DNA of 64,000 nt, taken from positions 99,010 through 163,009 of the forward strand of contig NZ_HE610717.1 of NCBI RefSeq assembly GCF_000321025.1, read 5' to 3'. A program made the position numbers and the translations under genes. Positions 29,097 through 39,091 of the stretch are shown in pieces. The notes beneath the pieces were generated by a model that was not told the origin of the DNA, did no database searches, and saw only the letters and a list, made by a program, of their open reading frames with translations. Within the stretch, counting starts at the first letter, position 1. Every line of letters starts with the position of its first letter. This DNA comes from Peptoniphilus senegalensis JC140 (lineage in GTDB: Bacteria > Bacillota > Clostridia > Tissierellales > Peptoniphilaceae).

Positions 29097-29518
29097 TAAA
29101 GTATATTTTAGGGAGCAAAGGCTCTGGAAAGACAAGATGGTTAATCGACAATGCAAATGATGATATGAAAAAGGGCGATGGAAATATTGCTTTCGTAGAA
29201 GTTGACGACGATCATATTTTTAGTTTAGATTATAATGTAAGACTTATCAATGCAACTGAATACAGATTAAACTCAATTGACAGTTTCTATGGTTTTATCT
29301 GTGGACTTCTTGCAATGGATTACGATTTACACAAAATTTATGTTGATGGAATATACAAAGTGTTATCACTTAACGTTGAAGATTTAGAACATCTTTATAA
29401 TAAAGTTTCAAAAATTCCTGATGCAGAAAATAAAGAAATTTATATCAATGTTGATTATCTAAAGGAAGACATGCCTGAATCTCTAAAGGATCACTGTATA
29501 GAAGTGACTAGCAAATAA
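29093..29518 (+). CDS. Small P-loop protein, unknown
   Basis: A 141-residue protein starting MIKYILGSKGSGKTRWLI, a clear Walker A (GSKGSGKT, residues 7-14). No obvious Walker B, and it is too short for a full AAA+ domain; similar sequences are often mis-named PilT-like. ATGA overlap with the radical SAM gene indicates coupling. Function unknown; a nucleotide-binding accessory protein is the most that can be said. Confidence 0.75.
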   Translation: MIKYILGSKGSGKTRWLIDNANDDMKKGDGNIAFVEVDDDHIFSLDYNVRLINATEYRLNSIDSFYGFICGLLAMDYDLHKIYVDGIYKVLSLNVEDLEHLYNKVSKIPDAENKEIYINVDYLKEDMPESLKDHCIEVTSK

Positions 29519-29528
29519 GGTGTTATAA

Positions 29529-29612
29529 GTGGATAGAAAAACAATGGTAAGAATTATTGCCATACTACTTGTTATTGCAATGGTAATTCCAATAATTCTA
29601 AGTGTGATTTAA
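29529..29612 (+). CDS. 27-residue single-span membrane peptide
   Basis: A GTG-started reading frame of 27 codons plus stop, beginning MDRKTMVRIIAIL and ending PIILSVI. One positively charged N-terminus is followed by a 20-residue hydrophobic helix. AAGGTG at 29517-29522 sits seven bases before the GTG. It resembles the tiny membrane proteins of Firmicutes that follow conserved genes. It lies 10 bases after the P-loop gene and nine before the next gene, filling what would otherwise be a gap inside an operon. Confidence 0.6.
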   Translation: MDRKTMVRIIAILLVIAMVIPIILSVI

Positions 29613-29621
29613 TGGTGCTTC

Positions 29622-30176
29622 GTGGAATTTAATAAAAGAAAGGGTCTCTTTGAAGATTTTTTTGAGCACAGGTCTTTTCTTATAATGCAATATACCAATG
29701 GTGATCTCTCAAAGAGAGAATTTTTGCAAAAGAATTTTGATTACTTTCAAATGAGAAATGCAAAGCCCTACATCAAAGTGGACTCCTATGAAAAGGGAAT
29801 GTACAATTACCAGTATTATAATGTGATGGCAAAGTATTATAGAGCCCTATCTAAAGATGTAAGGAATACAAAAAAACACTCAAAGTACTACAATTATTAT
29901 TTGAATTTAACAAATAAATATTACGAGCTTAAAGATAAATCTGTCTTAAACATTTTAAAGACACAAGATTTTAGAAACACAAAAGCCTATTATATCAAGT
30001 GTCAATCAAAGGCACTTAGAAATGAGCTTTACGAAATTGTATTAGAAGACAAGAAAGAGGCAATCTTTCATTCAAAGGCACCTTGGCTACTTAGAATTTT
30101 AAAAGAAGAAAATATTTTTGACAATCAAATGAAGACATCAATAATAGATCACTATATAAATGAAAAATATTATTAA
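29622..30176 (+). CDS. DUF6648-like conserved protein
   Basis: A 184-residue basic protein rich in Tyr, Lys and Asn, with KGLFEDFFEHRSFLIMQY and GDLSKREFLQKNFDYF near the N-terminus. I associate this N-terminus with DUF6648, a conserved family of Clostridia and Tissierellia with unknown function, from recall only. No membrane segment or catalytic motif. Start is GTG. It closes the operon running from PepD; a hairpin follows its stop. Confidence 0.65.
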   Translation: MEFNKRKGLFEDFFEHRSFLIMQYTNGDLSKREFLQKNFDYFQMRNAKPYIKVDSYEKGMYNYQYYNVMAKYYRALSKDVRNTKKHSKYYNYYLNLTNKYYELKDKSVLNILKTQDFRNTKAYYIKCQSKALRNELYEIVLEDKKEAIFHSKAPWLLRILKEENIFDNQMKTSIIDHYINEKYY

Positions 30177-30184
30177 AAATAAGT

Positions 30185-30214
30185 ACTGTGGGATTAATTT
30201 CCCTCAGTCCTTTT
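30185..30214 (+). terminator. Terminator of the pepD-DUF6648 operon
   Basis: ACTGTGGG (30185-30192) pairs with CCCTCAGT (30201-30208) with one mismatch, followed by CCTTTT. Weak U tract. Confidence 0.5.
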
Positions 30215-30220
30215 GCATTA

Positions 30221-30262
30221 AAATATAGGCTCACATTAAACATAAAATTATTTAATGTGAGC
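30221..30262 (-). terminator. Terminator of the AlaX-like gene
   Basis: A perfect 12-bp stem GCTCACATTAAA/TTTAATGTGAGC (30262-30251 with 30240-30229) is followed on the minus strand by a T-rich tail. It lies just after the AlaX-like stop. Confidence 0.65.
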
Positions 30263-30267
30263 TATAT

Positions 30268-31821
30268 TTATTTAACTTCTCTTTTTATTTCGATTAAAAA
30301 ACTTTCCATTATTCTAGTTATGTCTTTTTCTTTACAAGCTAAATCTAAGGTAAACATATTGCCTGTGCCAGTGAAGTTAAAGTGTTCCTTTAATTTTTCA
30401 AAAATTTTCTTTAAGTTGAAATTCAAATTCATTGAGCGAAGGACAATTATTTTTGATCTATCGCCATTTTTTAGTCCATAAATTTGGATGAAATTATCTT
30501 CTTTAAGGATGTAATTTGAAATTTCACGAAGCTCTTTTAAATTTACATCATCAAGAACTTTGTAGATGTAATTTATGCCAGATACATCTGTAGCAAAGCG
30601 TTTAAAAGATTCTACTGCTTGGTAGAAGAGAGGAGATTTTTCCTTATTGTCATTGGATGAATTTTTGGAAAATTCATTATTTATATTTTCTTCAGCGACA
30701 ATTTTATTTTTTTGAGTTTCTTTAAATTTATTTTTTGAAAAATCTTCTTTACTTTTAACTTCTTTGTTTAAATCTTTAAAAGATTCTAGCTTATATTTTT
30801 CATGGAAGAATTTTGAATCGTATTTTTCTTTTTTTGCATCTTCAATAACTATATCTTGTTGAGAAATTTTTTCTGATTCATTATTTTTTTCTTTATCTTC
30901 AAAACTTTTATTAGAGATAATGTCTTTCTCTAGTTCAGATGAAATTTCAATATTAGAATTTTTTGCAGTTTCTGGAACTTTTTCAAATTCACAAATTTTT
31001 TCTAATTTATCAACTTTTTTAAATTCATCATTTTTTTCTAAATCATTATCCTTTTTAGAGTCAATGATTTTTTCTTGGTTTGAAATTTTTTCTGTATTAT
31101 TAGCACTTTTTGACTTTAATTTTTTTACATCGGCAAAGACATTTTCAATGCTGTCGCTATTTAAGTACATTTTCATATTTTCTAAGCTATTAAGAGAATT
31201 TCTCGCAAGTTTGTAGGCATTTTCGCCTGAGACCAAAGTAAGTCTTATACCAGAATTTACTTTATCTACTGAAGAAATAAGTGTCATTCCAATTTCTCCA
31301 GTTCTCTTTAAAGCAGGACCTTCATAAAAAATGTCAGCTAGCCTTTCAATTTTTATGTGGTCATCAAAATTTTCAATTGAAAGATTTGAAAAGATTGCAT
31401 AGTTGGCAAGGGACTCAATATTTTTTACAGTCATGTATTTAAAATCCTTTGCTAAAACATCAATGTAAGAAGAATTTTTTCCAACCTTGTAATTTAAAAT
31501 ATCTGAATTTGTATTAGAAGTTAAAAAGTGTCTAACAAGGGCATTGCCAAGATTTTCTTGCATGAGCACTAATCTGTTTTTCCAATTTATTTCTATTTCA
31601 ACTTCTCTTTCATTTTCATCAATCTTAAAATAGTTTTTATTTCCTGATAAAAATATTGGATCTTCTCCATTTATTTTAAAAAGGTCTTGTTCAAGTCTTT
31701 CACTGCCAAGGAAAAAGGGAGCTTCAATTAATTTTCCATAAGTTATGCCATCTCGATTTATTTTATCAATTATTTCTAATTTGTATTTTTTCTTGTAAGG
31801 GTTTTTGTATTTAGAATTCAT
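30268..31821 (-). CDS. AlaX-like/DHHA1 protein with lost zinc ligands and a long inserted linker
   Basis: A 517-residue protein. Residues 1-205 follow the AlaRS-editing (AlaX) pattern: RLVLMQENLGNAL (83-95), SYIDVLAKDF, ESLANYAIFSNLSIE, RTGEIGMTLISSVDKV (173-188) and IRLTLVSGENAYK. The HxxxH zinc motif reads E89xxxN93, and the CGGTHV motif reads YEGPAL (166-171), so the zinc site appears to be gone. Residues about 235-400 are a low-complexity K/E/N/S linker. The last 110 residues look like a DHHA1 domain. Editing of mischarged tRNA is therefore doubtful; it may bind tRNA or nucleotides. Start at 31821 follows GGAGGTAATT; an upstream in-frame ATG overlaps that site. Confidence 0.65.
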   Translation of the reverse strand: MNSKYKNPYKKKYKLEIIDKINRDGITYGKLIEAPFFLGSERLEQDLFKINGEDPIFLSGNKNYFKIDENEREVEIEINWKNRLVLMQENLGNALVRHFLTSNTNSDILNYKVGKNSSYIDVLAKDFKYMTVKNIESLANYAIFSNLSIENFDDHIKIERLADIFYEGPALKRTGEIGMTLISSVDKVNSGIRLTLVSGENAYKLARNSLNSLENMKMYLNSDSIENVFADVKKLKSKSANNTEKISNQEKIIDSKKDNDLEKNDEFKKVDKLEKICEFEKVPETAKNSNIEISSELEKDIISNKSFEDKEKNNESEKISQQDIVIEDAKKEKYDSKFFHEKYKLESFKDLNKEVKSKEDFSKNKFKETQKNKIVAEENINNEFSKNSSNDNKEKSPLFYQAVESFKRFATDVSGINYIYKVLDDVNLKELREISNYILKEDNFIQIYGLKNGDRSKIIVLRSMNLNFNLKKIFEKLKEHFNFTGTGNMFTLDLACKEKDITRIMESFLIEIKREVK

Positions 31822-31896
31822 AATTACCTCCACTAATATATTAACATATTTCGTGGCTTGACGCTTTAAAAAGATATATAATGAAGAGGGGTGCCT

Positions 31897-34170
31897 ATGT
31901 ATTTTTTTACAGCAATTGTGTTTGGAATAATACTTTCTATTTTTACAAAAATAAGTTTATTAAAGGCAATATTTTTTCTTGCACTAGCAATTATTCTTGT
32001 AGCACAAAAGAATAATGTTAAACTTTATATATTTACTCTAATTATCTTTGCAGTTTTTACAAATTATTCCTTTAGAGATTATAATCTCGAAGATTTTTCT
32101 GGTGAAGTCACAGGGAAGGTTGTATCTTCAAGTGAAAATAAATCAGTAATCAAAACAAATTATGTTAATGGGAAAAACTTAAGGACAAAAATTTTAGTTT
32201 ATGAAAAACTTCAGAGAGGTGCGTCTTACAAGATTAAAGGAAAATTTAATTCTCCACTCCCTGCTATGAATGAGGGAAACTTTGACTACAATAAAAATAA
32301 TAAGGCTCAGGGAATTTATGCTATAGGAAAAGTAAAAAGTTTTAAGAAAATTTCCGAACCAAATAAATTTTATAAGCTTTCAAATTTTTTTCTTGATAGA
32401 GCAAAAAAAATTTATTTTGAAAATTTAGAGGATAGAAATGGAAATCTTATGTCATCAATTGCTCTTGCTGACAGGTCTTTTATAGATCAAGTTGATAAAG
32501 ATAGATTTAATACGCTTGGAATTAGTCATATATTGGCAGTCTCAGGCCTTCATATTGGCGTCCTTGCAGTTTTTTTAGAATTTATTTTTAAAAAGATGAG
32601 ACTAAGTAAGAGGCTAACAGATATTTTTGTAACAAGTATTATTCTTTTTTACATAGTGACAATTGGAATTCCAATTTCTGCACTTAGGGCATTTTTATTT
32701 TTTATTCTTTACAAGGGGAATATCTATCTAAAAAAAGATTTAGATGTGAAAAAAATTTATTTTTTAAGTCTTTCAATAATTTTATTTATAAACCCTATGG
32801 CAATATATTCCATTTCACTCATCCTATCTTATGGTGCTATTTTTGGATTAGTTTTTGTATATCCAGTCATAAATAGCAGGCTGGCAGGCAGCGGTCTTGT
32901 AAAAAAATCTATTGTAGGGACAACTTCAGTTATTATTTCACTTTTCCCAATTATAAATTATTATTTTGATGGTTTTTCTATTTTAGTTTACCTTTCAAAT
33001 TTAATAATTGTTCCTATTTATTCTGTAATAATTACACTTGGCTTTGTCATGGGTCTTGGCATTTTGCCCGGAATAATTGGAAAGATTTTAAATTTTTTAA
33101 TGAATGCAACTTATGGACTTGAGAGCATTTTTGCAGCTAAGGGAAGTTTTTTTCTAACTTTAAAGGCTTTTAAGTTTGAATATATTTTTATCTACTACAT
33201 TTTACTTTTACTGATTTTATACAGACATAAATTTAAAGAAATTATTGAGCCAAATATAAAAATGATTGAAATTTATATGGCAGTATTTTTTATATCTACA
33301 TCTCTGGGGATTTTAAGAGATTACAATACTTACAAGGAGTGCCATTTATATATTGACCAAGGTGATTGCACTCTCATAAGTTTTCGTGGTAAGAATTTTT
33401 TAATAGATACAGGTGGTGCAAGATATGAAAATAAAATTGCCGAGAAATTTTTATTTCCAACTTTAAAGGTGCGTGGCATTTCAAAAATTGATGGAATTTT
33501 TTTATCTCACTTTGACGAGGACCACGCAGGAAATCTAAATAAAATCTTAAAGAAATATAAGGTGGAAAATATTTTTATAAACCACTTGCCAGAGAATCCA
33601 GAAATTTTAGCAGATGCAAAAAAATTTTCTAATGTTGTAATGCTAAAAAAGACAAACAAATTAAAAATTTGTGAGGACACTAAAGTTGAAGTTATAAGTG
33701 ATGCTGAAAATAGGCAAAATGAAAATGACAATTCCATGGTGCTTTTGGTAAATCACAAGGGCTTTAAAACGCTTTTTACTGGAGATATTTCTGCAGATGT
33801 GGAAAGGGAGATAAAAAACAAAATAGATATTTTAAAAGTGTCTCATCATGGATCAGAAACTTCAACATCTTATGAACTTTTGAAAAATACAGAGCCTAGA
33901 TTTGCAGTAATTTCAGCTGGTGTAAATAATTCTTATGGTCATCCTCACAAAGTCACTCTACAAAGTCTCGAAAGACATGGTATTATATATTATATGACTT
34001 CAAGAGATGGAGAAGTTGACTTTAAAATTTATGACGATAAATTAAGCGTTGATACCAAAAATCATGAGAAAGATTATTATGCTTATATTCTACTTATGTT
34101 TATAAATTCAATTGCACTTTATAGAGCAGCGAGGGAAAATTATGAATTACAAGAAAATTTACCAAGATAA
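31897..34170 (+). CDS. comEC: ComEC/Rec2-type DNA uptake channel
   Basis: A 757-residue polytopic membrane protein. Hydrophobic N-terminus, OB-like DUF4131 region (about 50-150), competence domain from about 185 (SHILAVSGLHIGVLAVF, ISALRAFLFFILY), and a C-terminal metallo-beta-lactamase domain with LSHFDEDHAGNL (near 535) and VSHHGSETS (near 648). It forms the inner-membrane channel for single-stranded DNA. I start at ATG 31897 behind AGAGGGG; GTG at 31891 is an alternative. The holA start lies inside its 3' end. Confidence 0.92.
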   Translation: MYFFTAIVFGIILSIFTKISLLKAIFFLALAIILVAQKNNVKLYIFTLIIFAVFTNYSFRDYNLEDFSGEVTGKVVSSSENKSVIKTNYVNGKNLRTKILVYEKLQRGASYKIKGKFNSPLPAMNEGNFDYNKNNKAQGIYAIGKVKSFKKISEPNKFYKLSNFFLDRAKKIYFENLEDRNGNLMSSIALADRSFIDQVDKDRFNTLGISHILAVSGLHIGVLAVFLEFIFKKMRLSKRLTDIFVTSIILFYIVTIGIPISALRAFLFFILYKGNIYLKKDLDVKKIYFLSLSIILFINPMAIYSISLILSYGAIFGLVFVYPVINSRLAGSGLVKKSIVGTTSVIISLFPIINYYFDGFSILVYLSNLIIVPIYSVIITLGFVMGLGILPGIIGKILNFLMNATYGLESIFAAKGSFFLTLKAFKFEYIFIYYILLLLILYRHKFKEIIEPNIKMIEIYMAVFFISTSLGILRDYNTYKECHLYIDQGDCTLISFRGKNFLIDTGGARYENKIAEKFLFPTLKVRGISKIDGIFLSHFDEDHAGNLNKILKKYKVENIFINHLPENPEILADAKKFSNVVMLKKTNKLKICEDTKVEVISDAENRQNENDNSMVLLVNHKGFKTLFTGDISADVEREIKNKIDILKVSHHGSETSTSYELLKNTEPRFAVISAGVNNSYGHPHKVTLQSLERHGIIYYMTSRDGEVDFKIYDDKLSVDTKNHEKDYYAYILLMFINSIALYRAARENYELQENLPR

Positions 34171-35155
34171 AAGCCACAGCGGAGCCTATTTATTTTTCGG
34201 ACGAGAAAAATATTTAATGGAGAATGCTGTAAGTTTTTTAATAAATGAATATGTAAAGGGTACAGAGGTATTTAATTACACCAAATTTAAGGGCTCTGAA
34301 GTTAAGCAAGAGGACATAATTTCTGCTTGCGAGACCTATCCAGTGATGAATGACAAAAAAGTTGTCTTGGTAAAAGATGTATGCGACTTTCTATCCATCT
34401 ATGAATTAAAGGACTCCTTTTATGAATTTTTAGACAACTTATCTGAATTTGTAATTTTAATTTTTTGGGACACAGGGAATATAAAAAAAACAACAAAATT
34501 CTATAAATATTTCAAAAAAATTAATAGGGACATGGATTTTGGAAAGCTAAGTCCAGTAGATGCAAATAGATTTGTAAAGTCTTATTTTTTGAGGAAAGGT
34601 AAAAAAATTGATGACAGGCAGGCAGCTCTATTTATCAAGGAAAGTGGCTATAATTCAAAAAATGAAGAGGTTGTACTATTTGACTTAAATTCTGAAATGG
34701 ATAAAATTGCAGCAGCTGCAAAAAGTGACGTAATAAGTGAAAGTGACATAAGAAACTTAATAACAGAAAATATTGACACTAATATTTTTGCATTTTTAGA
34801 TGCTATGTTTGATAGAAATAGTGAGAGAGCCATAATTGAATTTCACAATCTATTAAAGCTAGGAGGAGAATATCCAGTAATTTTTTATATGATAATTAGA
34901 CAAGTAAAAAACATTTTGTCCTATAAAATTTTATCTGAAAAAAATATTAGTCAGGCAGATATAATGAATAAAATAGGAGTGTCGAAGTTTGAATTTGATA
35001 AAAAAATAAAAGTCTATGAGAGAAACTTTTCTAAAAAGTTTTTAATAGATTTTTATAATGAGTTAATAAGGGCAGATGAATTTTTCAAAACTTCTTCTGT
35101 TGACGAAATAATAATTTTTGAGACAATAATTATAAAATATTGCCAAAATATTTAG
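34142..35155 (+). CDS. holA: DNA polymerase III delta subunit
   Basis: A 337-residue clamp-loader subunit. The N-terminal AAA-like domain starts MNYKKIYQDKSHSGAYLFFG and has YLMENAVSFLI and VVLVKDVCDFL; the C-terminal collar domain includes FAFLDAMFDRNSERAI. The start at 34142 follows GAGGG and overlaps comEC by 29 bases. The comEC-holA-rpsT order is common in Firmicutes, which supports all three calls. Confidence 0.9.
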   Translation: MNYKKIYQDKSHSGAYLFFGREKYLMENAVSFLINEYVKGTEVFNYTKFKGSEVKQEDIISACETYPVMNDKKVVLVKDVCDFLSIYELKDSFYEFLDNLSEFVILIFWDTGNIKKTTKFYKYFKKINRDMDFGKLSPVDANRFVKSYFLRKGKKIDDRQAALFIKESGYNSKNEEVVLFDLNSEMDKIAAAAKSDVISESDIRNLITENIDTNIFAFLDAMFDRNSERAIIEFHNLLKLGGEYPVIFYMIIRQVKNILSYKILSEKNISQADIMNKIGVSKFEFDKKIKVYERNFSKKFLIDFYNELIRADEFFKTSSVDEIIIFETIIIKYCQNI

Positions 35156-35181
35156 GATAAAAACTCTATTACAAAAATTCC

Positions 35182-35210
35182 TTGCAATCAATGTAAATTC
35201 GTGGTAAAAT
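35182..35210 (+). promoter_or_regulatory. rpsT promoter
   Basis: TTGCAA (35182-35187), a 17-base spacer and TAAAAT (35205-35210) preceded by TGG (extended -10). It lies between holA and rpsT. Confidence 0.75.
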
Positions 35211-35241
35211 AGCAAAAGCGTTAAATATTGGAGGTGAAATA

Positions 35242-35511
35242 ATGGCAAATATTAAATCAGCTATTAAGAGAATTGATGTAGCAAAAAGAAATGCTGAAAA
35301 CAATAAACCTGTTAGAACTGAAATGAAAAATGCAGTTAAAAACTTTAGAATCGCACTTGATGAAAATAGAATTGACGATGCAAAAGAACTTTTAATTGTT
35401 GCAGACAGAAAATTAAAAAAGGCTGCTAATAAAAATATAATTCACAAAAAACAAGCTTCCAGAAAGCTAAGTCGACTAGCTAAGGAACTTAACAGCAAAA
35501 TCGCTGGCTAA
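35242..35511 (+). CDS. rpsT: 30S ribosomal protein S20
   Basis: An 89-residue basic helical protein with the standard MANIKSAIKRIDVAKRN start and KKQASRKLSRL near the end. Binds 16S rRNA early in 30S assembly. GGAGGTG lies before the ATG. Own promoter upstream and a terminator right after the stop. Confidence 0.97.
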   Translation: MANIKSAIKRIDVAKRNAENNKPVRTEMKNAVKNFRIALDENRIDDAKELLIVADRKLKKAANKNIIHKKQASRKLSRLAKELNSKIAG

Positions 35512-35548
35512 GAGAAATTTTCCCGGGAGAGTTTCTCTTTTTATTTTT
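35510..35548 (+). terminator. rpsT terminator
   Basis: AAGAGAAA (from the stop codon) pairs with TTTCTCTT across TTTTCCCGGGAGAG-type loop sequence, followed by a T-rich stretch. Confidence 0.75.
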
Positions 35549-35561
35549 TATAATAAAGAGA

Positions 35562-35596
35562 AAGAGGTAGATAATTGTCTACCTCTTATTTTTTTG
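35562..35596. terminator. Hairpin between rpsT and hemW, probably bidirectional
   Basis: A perfect 10-bp stem AAGAGGTAGA/TCTACCTCTT with a six-base loop; T-rich to the right and A-rich to the left, so it can end transcripts from either side. Confidence 0.75.
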
Positions 35597-35599
35597 CTC

Positions 35600-36739
35600 T
35601 CAGCGGAAAAAATCAAGCTCCACTTGGTTTGATAAGTCTTTGCCTTTTTCTGTGAGATAAATTTTATTGTCTTTTACTTCTATTAAGCTTAATTTAATAT
35701 TTTTGTCTATTTCATCTTTATAAGTTTTTGCAAAATCTTCTTTAAATCTTAAATCAAATTCATCTAAGTCAATTCCAGATTTAAGCCTTAGTCCCATCAT
35801 TATAAATTCATTCTTTCTGTCTATTTTTGATAAATCCTCAGAAAATTCTATTGGATTTTTCCCTTTATCTATAAATTCATAATAATTTTTGAAGTCAGAA
35901 AAATTTCTGTAACGCAAATTGCAAAGATTTGATGAGGCAGAAAGTCCAAAGGAAATATAATCCCTTAGCTTCCAATAAGTTAAGTTGTGGCGGCATTCAT
36001 ATCCTATTTTTGCAAAGTTTGAAATTTCATATTGATGAAGACCAATTTTTTCTAGCTCATTTACTACATAATGATACATTTCTCTGTCATCTTCTTCACT
36101 AGGAAAGGCTAAGGGGCTTTTTAAATGCGTCTCATAGAGTTTTGTGCCTTTCTCTAATATTAATGAGTAATAAGAGATGTGGGGCAGGTCTATTTTTTTT
36201 ATCTCCTCAAAGGATTTTTCTATATCAGAAAGTTTTTGTGAGGGAAGAGCAAGCATTAAATCTAAATTTATATTTGTAAATCCAGCTCTTCTTGCATTTT
36301 CCACAGCTTTATAAATATCATAAGACTTGTGAATCCTTCCAATCTTTTTTAAAATATCATCATTAAAGGACTGTGCACCTATGGAAATTCTATTTATGCC
36401 AGAAGAAAAATAAGTTTCTGCCTTTTCTCTTGTGAGGGAGTTGGGGTTGGACTCTATTGTAACTTCTAGATTTTCAGAAAATTCAAAAGCACTTAAAACT
36501 TTTAAAATTTTCTCAATAAATTTCTCGTCAACAGAAGAGGGAGTGCCACCGCCAATAAAAACTGTGTCAATAATTTTTTCCCTTAAAAATTTTTCATTTA
36601 ATTTTATTTCCCTTTCAAGATAAGAAAAATATTTTTCTGCATTTTCTCTATTTAAAAGAGAAGAGCAGAAGTCACAATAGTGACATCTACTCTCACAAAA
36701 GGGTATATGAATGTAAATTGAAATTTTATTTTTCTTCAT
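35600..36739 (-). CDS. hemW: HemW-type radical SAM protein
   Basis: 379 residues. The 4Fe-4S site is [14 protein letters not shown] (CxxxCxxC near residues 14-21), followed by [25 protein letters not shown] and [10 protein letters not shown]. The second F/C after CxxC is consistent with HemW rather than a true coproporphyrinogen oxidase; HemW is a heme chaperone. Its start overlaps the lepA end (36726-36739), the usual lepA-hemW arrangement. Confidence 0.92.
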   Translation of the reverse strand: MKKNKISIYIHIPFCESRCHYCDFCSSLLNRENAEKYFSYLEREIKLNEKFLREKIIDTVFIGGGTPSSVDEKFIEKILKVLSAFEFSENLEVTIESNPNSLTREKAETYFSSGINRISIGAQSFNDDILKKIGRIHKSYDIYKAVENARRAGFTNINLDLMLALPSQKLSDIEKSFEEIKKIDLPHISYYSLILEKGTKLYETHLKSPLAFPSEEDDREMYHYVVNELEKIGLHQYEISNFAKIGYECRHNLTYWKLRDYISFGLSASSNLCNLRYRNFSDFKNYYEFIDKGKNPIEFSEDLSKIDRKNEFIMMGLRLKSGIDLDEFDLRFKEDFAKTYKDEIDKNIKLSLIEVKDNKIYLTEKGKDLSNQVELDFFR

Positions 36740-38537
36740 CGTATTTTAAAACTGACAAGAAAGCATCTTGTGGAATGTCAACATTACCCACAGTACGCAT
36801 TCTCTTCTTTCCTTCCTTTTGTTTTTCAAGAAGTTTTCTCTTTCTTGTTATATCTCCACCGTAACACTTTGCAAGTACATCTTTTCTAAGGGCACGAATT
36901 GTTTCTCTTGCAATAATTTTATTACCAATGGCAGCTTGAATTGGCACTGCAAATTGGTGTCTAGGTATTACATCCTTTAATTTTTCACAAATTTTTCTCG
37001 CACGAGTGTATGCATTGGACTCGTGAACAATTAATGAAAAGGCATCAACAAGTTCTTCGTTGATCAATATATCAAGTTTCACAAGATTTGATTCTTCGTA
37101 GCCAATTAATTCATAGTCATAAGATGCGTAGCCACGAGTTTTAGATTTTAAGGCGTCAAAGAAGTCATAAATAACTTCATTTAGTGGCATATGATAAGTT
37201 ATGAGTGCTCTAGTTTCTTCAAGATACTGCATATCCTTAAAGACGCCACGCCTATTTTGACAAAGCTCCATAACTTGTCCAACATAATCTGTTGGAGTCA
37301 TAATTTCTGCCTTAACAATTGGTTCTTCCATATAATCTATTTCTGTTGGATCAGGTAAGTTTGATGGATTTTGAATTGAAATCATATCGCCATTTTTTTT
37401 CATAACATTATAAATAACAGATGGGGCAGTTGTTACGATGTTTAAGTCAAATTCTCTTTCTAGTCTCTCTTGGATTATTTCCATGTGAAGAAGTCCCAAA
37501 AATCCACATCTAAAACCAAAGCCAAGAGCAACAGAAGTTTCTGCTTCAAAGTCAAGGGCAGCATCATTAACTTGTAATTTTTCTAGGGCTTCACGAACAT
37601 TATTGTACTCTTCGCCTTCGCCAGGGTAGACGCCACAGAAGACCATTGGAACAACTTTTTTGTAGCCAGGCATTGGTTCTGTTGTCTTATCATTTTTGTG
37701 AGTAATAGTGTCGCCCACTCTTGCGTCCTTTACATTTTTAATGGAAGCAGTTATGTAACCAACTTCTCCTGCGCTTAAAGAATCTAGAGTAATATGACCA
37801 TTGGCAATTACTCCAACTTCTACTACTTCAAAAGTTTTACCTGTTGCCATCATTAGAATTTCATCGCCAGGTTTAACTGAGCCATCAACTATTCTAACAT
37901 GGCAAATTACTCCTCTGTAGGAGTCATAAATTGAGTCGAAAATAAGAGCCTTAAGTGGGGCATTGTAATCGCCGCTTGGTGCAGGGATTTTGTCCACAAT
38001 TGAGTGAAGAACATCATCAATTCCAATGCCTTCCTTAGCAGAAATAAGTGGTATGCCTTCAGTGTCAATGCCAATAATATCTTCAATTTCTTCTTTTATT
38101 TCATCAGGTCTTGCACTAGGAAGATCTATTTTATTTATTACAGGCACAAGTTCAAGGTCTTGATCAATGGCAAGATAGACATTTGCAAGAGTTTGTGCCT
38201 CAACGCCTTGGGCAGCATCTACAACTACAATGGCACCTTCGCAAGCTGCAAGGGAACGAGAAACTTCGTAATTGAAGTCAACATGACCTGGAGTGTCAAT
38301 TAAGTTTAAGATGTACTCCTTGCCATCTCTGTCATCCTTGTAGATAAGTCTAATTGCCTTTAATTTAATTGTAATTCCTCTCTCACGTTCAAGCTCCATG
38401 GAGTCAAGGACTTGCTCATCCATCTCTCTTTTTGTGAGCATTCCCGTTGACTCAATAAGTCTGTCGGCAAGGGTAGATTTTCCATGATCTATATGTGCTA
38501 TTATTGAAAAATTTCTTATATTATTTTGATTTCTCAA
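36726..38537 (-). CDS. lepA: Elongation factor 4 (LepA)
   Basis: A 603-residue translational GTPase: P-loop [10 protein letters not shown] near residue 14, [14 protein letters not shown] (G3), NKIDLPSA (G4) and the LepA-specific C-terminal domain with [24 protein letters not shown] motif elements. It rebinds paused ribosomes and promotes back-translocation or assembly. GGAGG-like site before the ATG. Transcribed with hemW. Confidence 0.97.
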   Translation of the reverse strand: MRNQNNIRNFSIIAHIDHGKSTLADRLIESTGMLTKREMDEQVLDSMELERERGITIKLKAIRLIYKDDRDGKEYILNLIDTPGHVDFNYEVSRSLAACEGAIVVVDAAQGVEAQTLANVYLAIDQDLELVPVINKIDLPSARPDEIKEEIEDIIGIDTEGIPLISAKEGIGIDDVLHSIVDKIPAPSGDYNAPLKALIFDSIYDSYRGVICHVRIVDGSVKPGDEILMMATGKTFEVVEVGVIANGHITLDSLSAGEVGYITASIKNVKDARVGDTITHKNDKTTEPMPGYKKVVPMVFCGVYPGEGEEYNNVREALEKLQVNDAALDFEAETSVALGFGFRCGFLGLLHMEIIQERLEREFDLNIVTTAPSVIYNVMKKNGDMISIQNPSNLPDPTEIDYMEEPIVKAEIMTPTDYVGQVMELCQNRRGVFKDMQYLEETRALITYHMPLNEVIYDFFDALKSKTRGYASYDYELIGYEESNLVKLDILINEELVDAFSLIVHESNAYTRARKICEKLKDVIPRHQFAVPIQAAIGNKIIARETIRALRKDVLAKCYGGDITRKRKLLEKQKEGKKRMRTVGNVDIPQDAFLSVLKYDEEK

Positions 38538-38581
38538 ATTTTTACCTCCATAATCTAGGGGATTTTTTATTTTATCAGAGT

Positions 38582-39091
38582 TTAAATTTTCCCTCTATTT
38601 TTAAGAGGCAAAATTCTATAAACTGCTGCTGATTTTATTCTTTTCTTTTCGATTGGACCAAAGTATCTTGAGTCCACGCTCATGCCAGGGAGTCTATTGT
38701 CGCCCATGACAAAGTACTCGTCATCCTTTAAAACAAATTTTTCTTCATCGGATTCTGTATAATCAGTTGAAGTGTAAGCTTCTTCTAAAACTTTTCCATT
38801 TAAGAGGACTTTACCGTCTATAAATTCTATAGTGTCTCCAGGTTTTCCTATAAGCCTTTTAATGTAATTTCTCTTGTCATTTGGTGCATCAATTACAACA
38901 ATTTCGCCGCGAGGTATGTCTGTAAATCTCTTGTAGGAAAGGCAAATCAATTTGTCTTTTTCATTTAAGGTTGGGTGCATTGATTCTCCATTTACAACAG
39001 CTATATTAAAAATAAAATTTCTCACAAAAAGAGCAAGTAAAACTGCAGCTACAATTGTGATAATAAAGGATGTAGTTTCATTTTTTTTCAA
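38582..39091 (-). CDS. lepB: Signal peptidase I
   Basis: A 169-residue membrane protease with one N-terminal anchor ([19 protein letters not shown]). The catalytic Ser is in NGESMHPTL, the Lys in [12 protein letters not shown], and box E is FVMGDNR followed by [10 protein letters not shown]. It removes signal peptides from exported proteins such as the S8 protease. The start is TTG, five bases after GGAGATGA. Upstream of lepA on the same strand. Confidence 0.93.
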   Translation of the reverse strand: MKKNETTSFIITIVAAVLLALFVRNFIFNIAVVNGESMHPTLNEKDKLICLSYKRFTDIPRGEIVVIDAPNDKRNYIKRLIGKPGDTIEFIDGKVLLNGKVLEEAYTSTDYTESDEEKFVLKDDEYFVMGDNRLPGMSVDSRYFGPIEKKRIKSAAVYRILPLKNRGKI

